Shown: positions 25,160 to 36,652 of the stretch, in pieces
How the letters are laid out: each line of letters starts with the position of its first letter
How positions within the stretch are numbered: the first letter of the stretch is position 1
From: Morella rubra
Taxonomy: Eukaryota > Streptophyta > Magnoliopsida > Fagales > Myricaceae
Length of the DNA: 64,000 nt
Assembly (NCBI GenBank): GCA_003952965.2
Contig: CM025850.1
Location: 15,479,553-15,543,552 of the forward strand
Reading direction: 5' to 3'
The notes under the pieces: generated by a model
The model's database searches: none
The model's input: only the letters and a program-made list of their open reading frames with translations
What the model was told of the DNA's origin: nothing
Position numbers and translations under genes: made by a program

Positions 25160-25327
25160 AACTGTCAAAAATCAAAATAATGAGATTGAAAGAGAGGCAG
25201 AGAGCTGAGAGTCAAGAGAAAGAGAGGCAGAGAGCGAGAGTTGAGAGTTGAGAGAGAAAGAGAGAGGCAGAGAGCAAAAGAGAGACTGAGAGGGAAAGAG
25301 AGCCTTACTGGTTACTAGCAGGGTGTG

Positions 25328-25361
<34 letters not shown>

Positions 25362-25540
25362 GAGAATTCAAGTGAAGGGGGCACGGGCAACGACTGGTGC
25401 AGTGGTGCGGCAGTGGGCAACGTGTGAAGCCTGAACGTGTGAGAAGCGAGAGAGAGAGGGAGAGAAAATTCGAAGAGAGAGAAAGAGGGATAAACGTGTG
25501 AGAAGAGAGAGAGAGGGAGAAAGGAAGGAGTTTTTTCAAA
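25160..25540 (+). repeat. GA-rich tract and (GA)14 microsatellite
   Basis: Long run of GAGAGA-type sequence, including (GA)n at 25331-25359, inside the hAT element. Strong purine bias on the + strand. The Leu/Ser-rich open frames on the other strand are a by-product of the repeat. Confidence 0.8.
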
Positions 25541-26006
25541 ACAGGGTGAAACGCATTGTTTCTCCCTATTTTGATTTTTTTTTTTAAGGCAGAGAGTGAA
25601 ACGATGCCGTTTCACCCTCTGCATATTAAAAAATAGAGGGCCAGGCCCAAGCCCTTTGGTATGTAGAACGGCTTGGGCCTATGAGGATCGGGCCCAGGCC
25701 AACTTATGAAAAAAAAAATTACATGTAGTTTTTTTTTAGGCAGTGCAATGAGTGGCGGCCGTCTTGAATCTGCCACTGCTGAAAGTGGTCTGTGTCAATT
25801 GGGCTCATGACGTGAGGAGCTATAACCTTGTCTCATATGGCCTAAGATTAATTTTTCTATCCTTGAGAACTCTTATATATGGTGTAACCCCTTCAGCTTT
25901 TATAATCTGAAAAAAACAATGTCAACAGTTGGTTTTAGAACCATAGACGGATAAATGCTTTTAATCCAAAATTCTCTACCAAAATTCCACACTAGTTGTT
26001 CCAGTC

Positions 26007-26142
26007 GGGAGACCACCAAGAAGATTTTCGAGTTCTAAAATTTTGTTGTGTTTTTTAAATAAGTTTTTCTTTTTGGGAGATCCCCAAGAAGATTTTCGAG
26101 TTCTATTTTTTTTTTTTTGTGTTTTTTAAGTAAGTTTTCTTT
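26007..26142 (+). repeat. Two-copy tandem repeat, 68-bp period
   Basis: GGGAGACCACCAAGAAGATTTTCGAGTTCT followed by a T-rich stretch recurs at 26075 as GGGAGATCCCCAAGAAGATTTTCGAGTTCT, and both lead to GTGTTTTTTAARTAAGTTTT. It lies just after the PBS-like site near 25930, so it may be leader DNA of an LTR element. No function seen. Confidence 0.65.
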
Positions 26143-26537
26143 TTATAATGAGGTTTAGATTATTTTCATTTATGTCTTCATTTACTAAGTAGATTTCAAT
26201 TTAAAATGTTGGAGGCTTTTCCAATAAATATTATTTAAATTTAAAATAGCATCATTCGTTTGTTCGTGTGATCTCAATTCTTTATTTATTATTATTATTA
26301 TTTTTTTTCTGGAGATATAGGATAGACTATTAACATATTATGCATAATTTCTAATGCGTTAGAACCTACACTCATAAGAAAACACGCTGATCAAGAGAGA
26401 TATTTTTGAAAGAAAACTAAAAATTACTACATAGGTTTTTACTCACTAAAAAGTAATTGTCTGGATTTCTAAAAAAATACAAAACACTGTCTTTTTTTTT
26501 TCTTTTTCTAAGCAAACAGGGAATGAACTTAGACAAA
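26143..26537. other. Spacer
   Basis: AT-rich; nothing recognised apart from an (ATT)n run near 26291-26304. Confidence 0.35.
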
Positions 26538-26879
26538 TCAGCCACCCCACTCTAAATCCTTACAAGTAAGGATAGCAGGGGGCACATCCATACTAAGAAA
26601 ATCTCCAATGCTCCCAGAGAGCAAACCCCATTTAGCCACATTATGAGCCAACATATTGGCAGTACGTGGGAGCCAATTAAGCTGCCATAAATTGTGTTGA
26701 GATAACAGCTGCTGCACAGTTGTGATCTCCCCTTCAATAAGCCAATCGGGTGTAGCCTGCTGGTCCTTAATCTGCCGAACCACTTCAACTTCAAGAGAGT
26801 CTCCTTCTAACATAATGCTGCGCCGCTCATAATCTGCTGCCAAGTCACATGCCATACGAACTGCTCGCGCACCTGCCAT
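26538..26879 (-). pseudogene. RNase H-like (RVT_3) fragment, 113 residues
   Basis: One open frame with the RNase H-like fold seen in plant RVT_3 proteins and at the end of LINE-type polyproteins: AGARAVRMACDLAAD, then RRSIMLEGDSLEVV-type strand (SIMLEGDSLEVEVVRQI), then WLPRTANMLAHNVAKWGL. In this family the block after LEGDS is the W.PR..N..AH..AK motif. The N-terminal strand carrying the first catalytic Asp is absent or outside the frame, so it is a 3' fragment. Isolated from any reverse transcriptase nearby. Could be a LINE relic or a piece of a host RNase H-domain gene. Confidence 0.7.
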
Positions 26880-28150
26880 GCGTCATAATAACTAATGGTG
26901 CACCTGCCATGCGTCATAATAAGCCGAGGCAGGTGTATTTTTTTTTTAAATCATAATTTCTCCTTTATATAAAGTCTCTTTATGTATCAATTTATCCAGC
27001 GGAAAGTAGATATATATAAGCTCACTAACATTGCTGAGGAGATTTGTAACGGTTAAAACGGCCAATAATTACTCTTTTGTAACAGTTGAAACGATCATCT
27101 ATTAGGGACATTATTAGAGAAATGCTATGCAGAAGAGCAGTGCATATTATCCGAAGTAATATTCCCATTGGAATTCCATCACAATTCAATCTATACCAGT
27201 GCAACTAATTGATCAATTCGACCATCTTTGAGCATATTCCTTGCTTTGTAGAATGTAGTTCCATCGGCACACTGATTCACCAGATAGATGCTCAACTACT
27301 CAAGACAGTAAAAGTTCTACTACTATTGATGAAGCTAAAATTAACCGGCCTTTAATAAAGTCTACTGGGCAAGGGCCCGAGGGAGTTAGATCAGAGAACT
27401 AGCACTTGGAATGAATTAAAAGATTGAGCAGCACATTTCTTCTTTCTACAAGCAAAAAAAAAATTTCTAAAACACAGATCTTGTAGAGGATATCTATGAT
27501 GTTTTTATTAGTTGTCATCTTTCTATCTCTGTTGTTCTTAAAAATTACTTAGAAAAGAAGAGCTTACCTTCCTTCTTCTTTCTTCTTTCTTATATCTCCC
27601 TTTCTTTTCGTAGGTTTTTCATTGGCCTCATTTTTTCTCTCTTCATTGTGGGGAAAACGACAGTGACATCCCGACCTTTCCTTGTTCCACATTTATTAAG
27701 TATACCGATATTACCCCCCATGTTAGTGTCTTGGTCAGATAATAAGATAATTATTTATCCCTGCAAGCAAACTCTTCCGACAACTCTGATGTGACCCGCC
27801 ATAAAGAGGATTGTTTCCCTTCCATTCTTATTAGCGCCCCCCCCCCCCCGGGGATGAGGACCTGTTCATGTCAACATGGGCCACAACCCGTCACCAGTCT
27901 TTTTGTGTTCAAATTATCCCTTCTTGGGCTGGGCCTCTGTAATAGTAATTTTTCTAGAAAAGCCTACCCTATCAACCGTAGTCACTAAAAGTTTCAGTCT
28001 TTGGAAATAGCCAGATGCTAAGGTTGAGAAGTAATATAATCGGGCTCAGTTATTCTAAAGTAACTTTCTACCCTTCCAAAAGTGCAGTTATTTTCAAGCA
28101 TTATGATACGAAAAAAAAAAGGACTTTTTTCATATGTACGGTTGCTACTG
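26880..28150. other. Spacer upstream of the copy C 3' end
   Basis: No gene recognised. A 13-C run at 27837-27849 is followed by GGGG. Short open frames are not supported. Similarity to the other copies' flanks resumes near 28180. Confidence 0.4.
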
Positions 28151-28372
28151 ACTAGATGGTTTTTCCCTGACAAAATAATACATAGGAGTCGCAAACTATT
28201 GTGTGTTCCTGGTACAATACAATGCTAACACAGAATAAGATTGAGTCCAGCACACAAGTCATTTTAATTGAAGGCACTAACAAAAGGCTAGTCGAAGAAA
28301 AATTCTCCATAGTCGTACACACCATAGTCGGAGAATTCGCTGTCCCCAGAGAATTCATAATACCCATAATCA

Positions 28373-31365
28373 TCAGACAACCGAGAACCCAGATGGGTAG
28401 TCATCATCAAAAGATCCACTATCATGAATTTCGGCATCAAACTCATAGTCAGAAGTGGAATCACATGGAGACCGCAAGTGTTTGATACTGTCCGCACATC
28501 TTCTTCCCAAATCCCCTGTCAGAGTGACATTAAAACACTGGCGCAGGTCAAGTGATTCAATTTTAGGACAACCACCAAGTATGGCCAGCAAGCCATCATT
28601 AGTCAGCTTATTTCCGAAAAGCTGGAGGTGGCGTAATTCAGGCATGCTCTCTGCAATAGCAAGTGCATCCTCATCACACTCTATGCGAGGTCGTCTGTAG
28701 CCCTGGTTGTTATATTTGAGTGATTTCAAAAGAGGACAACAGCGACCCACAACTTCCAGAGGTTCTTTTGACAATGAACAGTAGGAAATGTCAAGCTCCT
28801 CCAATAATGGAAGCTTCTCAGCTGCTTCGCTCAATCCCTCATCTGAAATGCTGTTGCAACTTACAAGTCGAAGGCATCTCAGCTGGCTTGAACTATTAAA
28901 ATGCAACAAACAAGACGTGGCAGTTACAGTTCATATTAGTACCGTCAGTATCTGTGGAAATTCATGGACCTATAAATGAGTGTAGGCTCATATATTTGAC
29001 AAGCTTTTAAAGAAAGAAGCTTTCTTTAATAAAGGGTAACTATAACTTATCTATTAAGAAAATACAGGCCAACTACACAATTTGCCCCGTGACACAATAT
29101 TAGATAAGCCACTACTGCACCAATTATATAGCTAGTTAAAACAGCCCAAGGGGTAAATAATCACATAAGAGATCTGTGATTTGAACAAGCAGAGGAGAAC
29201 CCAAACTTACTGATCCTTGAACAATTGCCATTTTCAATGCAAATGTAGGTTGAACAGTCAGTTGGACAAAGAACAACGGCAAACTGTCGGTGAACTAAAT
29301 CTATTTACTTCATCAATTGGTTCATCCATGGTATAGCAATAAACCACTCATGTTCACAAGATTGACAAAGCAGATGGAAACGAGCCCCCATCCAAAACCC
29401 CGACCTCTCCTGCCCCCCAAACCAAGTGTGGAAATTCTTTTCAAAAGAATTTTTACTTCAAGAGGCAGAAATTGGACAAAAGATGGCACACAGTTAGTGC
29501 GTAACATTTTTGGTTCATATACAGACATCAAAGACTAATGACTATGCATATATATCAAGGAGGCGACATCTTAGCTTAAATCGCTGGAATTGGATCATCT
29601 GCAGGAGTTTGCTGATTGCATACAAGTAGATATTAACTAAAGCTCTCTCCCTTTCTTTGTCTGTATAAATAAAACAGAATGATACACAAATTATCCAAGA
29701 CAAACCTGCATGACCGCACCTGATCAATTCTTTCTCAACAAAACAAAGCACATTAATGGAGCTGTGGATCCTGAACAATATAATTTGTAGATTTCATCAA
29801 ACACACTTCAAACCATTTTTCAGAAGTATGTTCCACCATTTACGAATCTGGCTTCTTTCGTAGGAATGTTTTGAGTTGAACACATGATTGGCTTAAATAT
29901 TACAATAACCTTTGATGATCATTAATGCCACATCCTAGTCCAGTCAATCTTTCTTTTTTTGTTGCCTAACTGGCTCTTGGCTAGCAGGAAGGGCCCACAT
30001 GCAACACCTTACACTGCAACCTAAGAAACATTAACTAGGTGAGAGCATAACCCCTAACAATCACAAACTGTTTCATAAAGTGATTTTGATATTCTTACAT
30101 TCGAAGAGACGGCAAGAAGATGTCATCCAATAAAAAAGTTTGCATCTTAAGCTGAAGATGAAGAATGTGTTAGGTAAAATTTCACTTTGATACAAGCAGT
30201 CCTACTGTGTGTTTTTGCTTTTGTTATGGGCTAACGTTTTGTTACCTAGATAAAACTTTGGGATTTTGGTAATAGCCACAGAGGCCACAAAAACTAGACA
30301 AGAGTAAAAGCGGATGTCAAAAATTTGAGAAATCCATGTTGGTTATCGCCAAGATAAATATCAATAGTGTATGTTAACAGCTACAATGTTATGGAACCTT
30401 TGATACAAGTAAAAAAACTTGTGAATGCCGGTAATAGAATACTGCTGAAAATAGCAAGATTACACCAAATAGGGTACAGTAATTGAAGAAACCCATGTGG
30501 TGGACTGACGAAAGAAACATAGACCGAGTACATAAGGACCTGCAATGGTGAAGAATGTATATGTGCTTGATTCGATGAGCTTACAAGTAATGGTGGAGCT
30601 AGTAGTTAATCTTTGGGGAGACAACTAATGTTATGATTTTACCTATTTTATGTATCTATCTTTCTATACACATGAACAAAAATTCTAGGTATTTAGACAT
30701 AAAAAAAATAAGTCTACATATTAGGTATCTATACATAAGGATAACTTAAGATGTAAGCGACAAAGCATTTCGTAAATTGTAAGGTGTATAAAAAAAATAT
30801 TTATCAAAACTGTAAATTAGCCACATTAATATTCGAGTTTGAATAAAAGCGAAAAAAATTCCATACAAAATTTCACCCAATATTATAATTTTCCCAAAAG
30901 GCCATCAATATTACAGCAAATGAAAATCACACGCAGAAATCAATAACACATGGACAAAAAACATAAACATAAACCAAATAAAGTTTTTAAAAAGTAAAAC
31001 TACAATTAGAAAGGAATAAACAATAAAACAAGTACAATAAATTACCTCTCAGTGATGTACTTGAGGAGTTCGTCGGTACCAAAGTACTCAATGTTGATAT
31101 CAGCCAACTCGCCGCCGCTGCGATCGACGGCGTGCTGGCACATCTTCTCGAGCTCATACGGCAAGTCCCCGAGGTTGCGCATGTCGACGGCGCGCCACAT
31201 AGACGGGTCCTTGCAGATGTTGCGCCACAGGAAGCACACTTTCTGCGCGCTAGTCAGGATCTCGATGGCGCCGAGCTTCAGGAGGATCGATGCCGTTACG
31301 TCCCGTGGGAGCTCCAGCCAATTCCGGAGGTCGCCAGGGGGGTGAGCAGGAGAAGGGTCCATCAT
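28373..31365 (-). CDS. F-box/LRR protein, SKIP19-like (copy C, acidic tail truncated by frameshift)
   Basis: Exon 1 31365-31046 and exon 2 28892-28373 give about 279 residues. The N-terminus reads MMDPSPAHPPGD; the second ATG matches the start of A and B. F-box and LRR blocks are conserved (LLKLGAIEILTSAQKVCFLW; LRHLQLFGNKLTNDGLLAIL). The donor is GAGAG|GTAATTTA and the acceptor is TTTTAATAG|TTCAAG, with TAG replacing CAG. In the acidic tail one extra G (TTCTCGGTTGTCTGA against TTCTCGTTGTCTGA in A) shifts the frame and stops at 28373-28375. The lost tail still reads on in the next frame to 28288 (DDYGYYEFSGDSEFSDYG), so the change looks recent or is a sequence error. The core domains remain intact and the protein may work. 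Confidence 0.85.
28893..31045 (-). other. Intron of F-box copy C (2.15 kb)
   Basis: Bounded by GT..AG. It aligns with intron A over most of its length but lacks about 225 bp next to the acceptor (A 10404-10630) and about 790 bp near the donor (A about 12610-13400). The second junction falls in TTTTCCC, present at both ends in A. Contains the conserved TTCTTTCTTTAATAAAGGGTAACT-type block shared by all three introns. Confidence 0.75.
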
Positions 31366-31580
31366 GAATTTTCTCGGAAGTACGTTCGGATTTCCCGGAA
31401 AATCTTCAAGTCACGGGAGGCAGTGCATGATCCGAAGTGGGTTCAGGGTTCCGGCCGTGTGTTCAGGGGCAGAAACTCCCAAAATGGAATCGAAATTGAA
31501 AATTGAGATTAAAAATCTTTTTCATCTATGGCCGAGTAAAGTGCGTTGAATGCTTGGCTTTAGAAATAGTCCTTTTTTCT
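31366..31580 (-). promoter_or_regulatory. Proximal promoter/5' UTR of F-box copy C
   Basis: Upstream blocks shared with A and B include CGGATTTCCCGGAAAATCTTCAAGTCA-like sequence, GTTCAGGGTTCCGGCCGTGT and GGCTTTAGAAATAGTCC (+ strand order). No clear TATA box. Confidence 0.5.
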
Positions 31581-31909
31581 TTTCTTTTCGTGATAAAGAT
31601 CTCTTTTCGTCGAATATTTTAAATACATTTTGATGGACTCATCCGTACATTAGATAGTTTGATACTGGATACCAAAAATATTTAGTTTTACAGAAATTTT
31701 TTTAAAAAACAAAAACTTTCGTAACTAAATAATAAAATCTCAAAAATTTCATACAAATTCTAATATATTTTTACATAAATTTCAATATATTTTTATAAAA
31801 AAATTTATATTAATTTTTTCCTCCTTAATTTTAAAAAACTCCCTTACTTTTTCATTAAAAAATTTCATTAAATGTTCTCTTATTAAAATTTATTAAACTC
31901 CAATAAAAA

Positions 31910-32870
31910 TAATTTCCTGCTGCATATTTGCCTCCAAAGTTTGTTGACAGGTACTGAAGGATTCAACTTCTCCTTCCGAACGCTCCAAAGGGTGGGCAAA
32001 CATGTTTGGCTTTGATACCAAGTTGTTATGTTGCTTAGTTGTGAAACGCATGACGAGTTTATTGATAAGAAGAGAACAAGGACCATCCTTGCGTGGCTTC
32101 CCTATCTTGAATATCTACACACTTCGAAAGGTTCTAAGGTGTGTTTGTTTGTAAAATTTTGGAGAGGTTAAAATTTTAGGGTATTGGATTTGGTGAAAAT
32201 GTGAAGAAAGAGATGATTTTTAATATTTATTATAGTTAAAAGTAATGATTTGAAGGAGGAAGAGAGATTATATTGTAATTTTTTATTGTGTTAAAATTTT
32301 AAGAAGTGTAAAATTTTGATGTGCAAATACACCCTATGTCCTCCAATAGTAATTCGTTTTGAGGGGAATCAAGCCTCCTAGATTCAGCGTATGTTGATAA
32401 TGACAAAATTGATCGATGATTTTATTAATCTTCAATAGCTCCTTTTATAAAAAAATTACAAGAGACTAGAAAATCAAATGACAATCCTACTACGAAAAGA
32501 TAATAATAATTTAAACGTCCTAAGATAATTATGTGGCTCATTCTAATTCCCTCGCATAGTAATTGCTTGACCCTTTGATCCTTCTTAGACTTCTTCTTTG
32601 CTTTACCTCTTGTTATTCACGTCTTCTAGGATTCGAGTGCCATGCACATATCAAACACTTTCCTATTTTCTTCCTTCCAAAAAGAAGACAATCGGTTACA
32701 CTTCGTATTAGTTTACAAATTGATAGGGATAAGGAAAGGCAATAGGCCCATGAACCAAGAAAGGCCAACCATAATCTCAAAGGCCTGACCCATCCCAATG
32801 AGGGTCAGCCCAAGAATGGGGTTAATGAGTTGTTAAGCTTGGAGAGTATCCAGTCAAGGTAAAGCTTGGA
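31910..32870. repeat. Upstream segment of copy C, duplicate of 14660-15735
   Basis: Same blocks in the same order as upstream of copy A, including GGATTCAACTTCTCCTTCC and TCGATGATTTTATTAATCTT. It carries its own MITE at 32138-32334 and ends at the gypsy LTR border (32876). The last 50 bp contain a near-exact 15-bp direct repeat, AAGCTTGGAGAGTA. Confidence 0.75.
32138..32334. mobile_element. MITE (about 197 bp)
   Basis: Terminal inverted repeats GGTGTGTTTGTTTGTAAAATTTT and (inverted) GGGTGTATTTGCACATCAAAATTTT. Flanks are TAA on the left and TAT on the right, so the target duplication is imperfect (TA shared). The duplicate near copy A (about 14957, GGTTCTGAGTCCTC) lacks it. Confidence 0.7.
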
Positions 32871-35123
32871 GAGTATGTCACGTCCCAAACCTTTGAGGCT
32901 AGAGGGTGTCTTACTAACCATAAACCTATAGACTTTTGTTTTAAAAACTTATTTAAACAAATTGCGGAATAAAAAAAAAAATAACTTCAATAAAACTCTC
33001 CAAAGATCAAGGTAAAAATAATTTCTTTAAAACTTTATCAAAACATAAAGACAAATCTAAACATGACTAGATTGACATAGAGTCAAACATTATTCTAATA
33101 ATCTCTCAGCTACCTGCCCATGTGCCATCTAATCCTGACTATCGACATGCTCCTGATCAACATTTGAAAATAAAGAAACAATAGTGGGTGAGTTCGACAA
33201 CTTAGTAAGCAAAATCATTATGTTAGTGTGTATCCTATAAGCCACACTGTAATAGTAAGAGACAACATATTTAAAATATGTATCAAAGGATCTTTTTTAG
33301 CAATTATGATTTCACTAAGCGAGGGATGAACAACTGATGGCTCGGTTCAGTTTGAAGGCAATTTCGACAGCCGAATCGAGCAGAGTCGGTTGCCTTTTAA
33401 TTCAAACCGAGATCAGCCAAATGTCACTGCTGGCTGAACAAACCGAAGACAATTCCATTCGGTCGGCCTTCAGTCGGTTGGTTCGGTTGGGCTTCTGGGC
33501 TTTTTAGCCCAGGCCCAAATTTCTTTTAATGTAGCCCAAGTTTAGAATAGGCCAATTTTGACCCAATTATTTTAGTTTTTAATCATATTTAGGCCCAATT
33601 CTTTTAATTAGCAAGACATTACAGCTCATAAGCAATTAAAACATGCATTTTTAGAGATTAAAACATACATCTCATTTCGTTGAATACAAAACATACATCT
33701 CATTAAAAAACCCACATTAGGCAGTACGCAGAGACATACAACAGCAGGACAATAATTAAAACATAAATCTCATTTTCGTTGAATACAAACCTAAAGACAT
33801 ACTAACATAACTTAATACATTCCAAAATAAAATGAATTTATGCAATTCAAGATTAAAAAACCCACATCAATTCTCAATAGGCAGTACGCAGCTCCTATGG
33901 CTATCATTAAAAAACAGACAAACCTCTTTCAACCTCCTAATAATTCAAACATAGTAACATACAATCCCAAATTTTAGAAATAGATGCAACGCACTACGCA
34001 GCTCCTAATTAGCTCCCAAGTAGCTTTTCTTTTTCTTTGTGCAGTCTCCCAAACAGCTCCTCATTTGTAAGCATTCATCAAGTCCAAACTCTCAAAGTTC
34101 CAAATATATGCAAGAAACATATGGCAGAAATTATTAATTCTATTCCAAGCATCTATCACAGAAATTTAGAAATTTATAAAGGAAACCAAAACAGTATTTA
34201 TATCATTACCAAAGGGCATCATGCATTTCCACTTCCATCCATCTGAAAACAAAAACAACATATTGTGTAAATACTAAATATTATGCATCACAAATAGATT
34301 TTCAGTAAAAAGAAATCTAAATAAATAAAACAACTACTAAATTACCTTCTTCAACCTCAATGTTTTCAATACTGTCCAATGCTTGTTGAATGTCAAAACT
34401 GGGTTCTTCCCTTAACCAATTTTGCGTGAAGATTAATGCCTCAATAGTTTTTGGACTCAAAGAACTCCGAAAAGGATCAAGCACATGTCCACCGGTGCTA
34501 AATGTTGATTCAGAAGAAACAGTAGAAATAGGCATGGCCATCACATCACGTGCAATATGGCCAAGGATAGGATATTTAGAAGCATTAATCTTCCACTAAT
34601 TTAAGATATCAAAATCAACAGTTCATGCCTCACGACCACCTAATAAGTATTGCTCAATTTCAGATTTGTTACCCACATTTGTCGTTGATTCAAATTCATC
34701 CATAATGCCCCAAAAAGATTCAAGTCGCTTACATCATTCCCATCACCCTAATGTGGAGTATAAGAGTCCTTGCGTGCTTGAACCTTGCTTGAAGACCAAT
34801 CTGAGTAGAATACTCCGCATACAATCAATGTAAGACACTTCTCACACTTTCTAACATCAATTCAGCCTCATGTGCATATATTTGTTTGAACCAAAATTTC
34901 AAACCAAACATTTTACACTGTGGATCAATCACAACAGCAATGAATAACAATAAATTAAACTTCTCAGACCTTCCCCAATACTTGTCATACTTTCGTTTCA
35001 TACCAATTGCCATGACACTTAAAAAAACATCACTATTATCACACATCTTCGACAATTGTTTTTGAATCATACAAAGCTCTTGAAAATATGCATTAGAAGT
35101 TACATGCAAAGAACCAGAAAATT

Positions 35124-35937
35124 TGATGTGAACCTCGTTAAGAATAACGAGACCCAACAATGAATAGAGAACCCAAGATCGTTCTAGGACTGATTCGAAT
35201 AGAAGACCTCGACCCGTTGTTTATCATAAACAAGAACCTCGGTATAAGGAAGATGCCACAAACGGCGAAGGAACTCGTTTGATAAGTCGAGATGAACGCC
35301 ACGGGAAATTTTGATAAGTTCGAGTAGTTCTTCAAAGAACCAAAGAGAAATACTTTCACAATTTCATAAATCAAGGTCTGCGTTTTTCATTGCTTAGGCC
35401 CCTATATATAGGTCGGCCACTACAAGGAGAAACCCTAATACAAATCACCTAATTAAGGGATAAATCCTACTTGCTTAAAAGAGAACAAGGCAACTAAAAA
35501 ATAAGGAAATAAAGCCTAACACGCCTAAAACAAAACACAACTAAAAAGGCAATAAAAGTTGGCGCCTACAAGAGCCAAAAAGGAAACTAAATGGCGCCTA
35601 AACATAGCCATTCACGTCCATAAGTGAAAACCTCAAAAAGGAAGGAAGGTGGCGCGAAAAAAAAATCATATCCTTTTCGTTGATGCTCAATCTTCCGAAT
35701 TAATTCTTGACAATCTAAGCTTGACCTTGACCGGATTCTTCTAGAACTTGAATCAAGGTGATGATCCTTGGTTGCTCACGTGGATCATGCTCAATAGGCC
35801 TCCACGCATTTGCTTGAGCCCATGCCTCTTGAATTAGATCGTTGAGTACATCTTTAAACTTCTTGGCTCGTGCCCTCGTAACTGGCCCAATTGGAATTTG
35901 AACGAGATCCTTCGAAACGGTGCCTTGATTTCCATCA
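35124..35937 (-). mobile_element. LTR-type insertion inside the hAT transposase (814 bp)
   Basis: Interrupts the transposase between ..KLFYEATLRF and SGSLHVTSN. The host reads CCAGAAAAT[..]AAAATCTCAA, giving a 5-bp duplication (AAAAT, or AAATT/AAATC if ends are taken as TG..CA: TGATGTGAACC to TTTCCATCA). On the - strand it opens with a 73-codon frame without ATG, holding IGPVTRARAKKFKDVLNDLI, ending TAG near 35720. This motif is typical of the extreme C-terminus of some plant gypsy polyproteins. A TATA-like site (CCTATATATAGG, about 35401-35412) follows in LTR-like AT-rich DNA. Probably a pol tail plus LTR, that is, a deletion derivative. Confidence 0.6.
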
Positions 35938-36652
35938 AAATCTCAATGTAGCTTCATAAAAAAGTTTCAAAAACTTTGTAATTACTCTAACTCTATCCCA
36001 ATCACCACATCCATGAGGCCCAAAATCCTTCTCCCCTCACTAGCTTCACCAAAGTGACGAAGGAAGTGCTCATCATCATCATCTCCAAGCGTTCAAATGC
36101 TTTTTGATACTTTTGAGCTGACTCCAACATAAGATAAGTTAAGTTTCATCTAGTTGAAACATCAATACACACTCCCCTTTTACTCTCAATCTTTTCTTTT
36201 TGTGCACAAATCTTGAATTGTTTCATTTTAGAAGGAGAAGACCTCACATATCTCACTGCATTACGAACCTTGATAATTGATTCATCACTTTCTTTTAACC
36301 CCTCATTGACAATAAGGTTTAAGATGTGGACACAACATCTCATATGAAGATAATCACCATCTATGACATTGCCCTTCTTATGCCTCTTTAGGTAATCAAT
36401 AGCAACATCATTTGAGGAGGCATTATCAATTGTGATGGTAAAAATCCTATCTATTCTCCAATCATGTAAACAAGTCTCTATATGCTTCCCAATAGTATCC
36501 CCCGATGATTAGGAATTAAACAAAAGTTTATGATTCTTTTGTGCAACCTCCATTCAGCATCAATGAAATGTGCCGTCAAACACATGTAATTTAAATTTTG
36601 CACTGAGGACCAAGTGTTAGTTGTGAGACAAACTCTACTAGCAGAAGACTTA

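Larger units (their letters stand above)
21715..25778 (-). mobile_element. hAT transposon (TTF-type zinc-finger/hAT dimerisation class), 4.06 kb
   Basis: The flanking 8-bp target duplication CTGAAAGT is perfect (21707-21714, 25779-25786). The ends are inverted repeats, CAGTGGTGGAGCCAGGAT and (inverted) CAGTGGCAGATTCAAGAC. It contains a decayed transposase on the - strand. The 5' part in that orientation (25160-25540) is a strongly purine/pyrimidine-biased GA tract. Immediate flanks read as an LTR remnant: CCAAGTGGGGTATAGG on the left. On the right GTGTCAATTGGGCTCATGA leads to TGTCAACAG and the PBS-like TTGGTTTTAGAACC near 25930. Confidence 0.9.

Noticed and set aside
25172..25624. 150-codon Leu/Ser-rich open frame on the - strand
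   Set aside because: It is the translation of a GA/CT repeat tract inside a hAT element.
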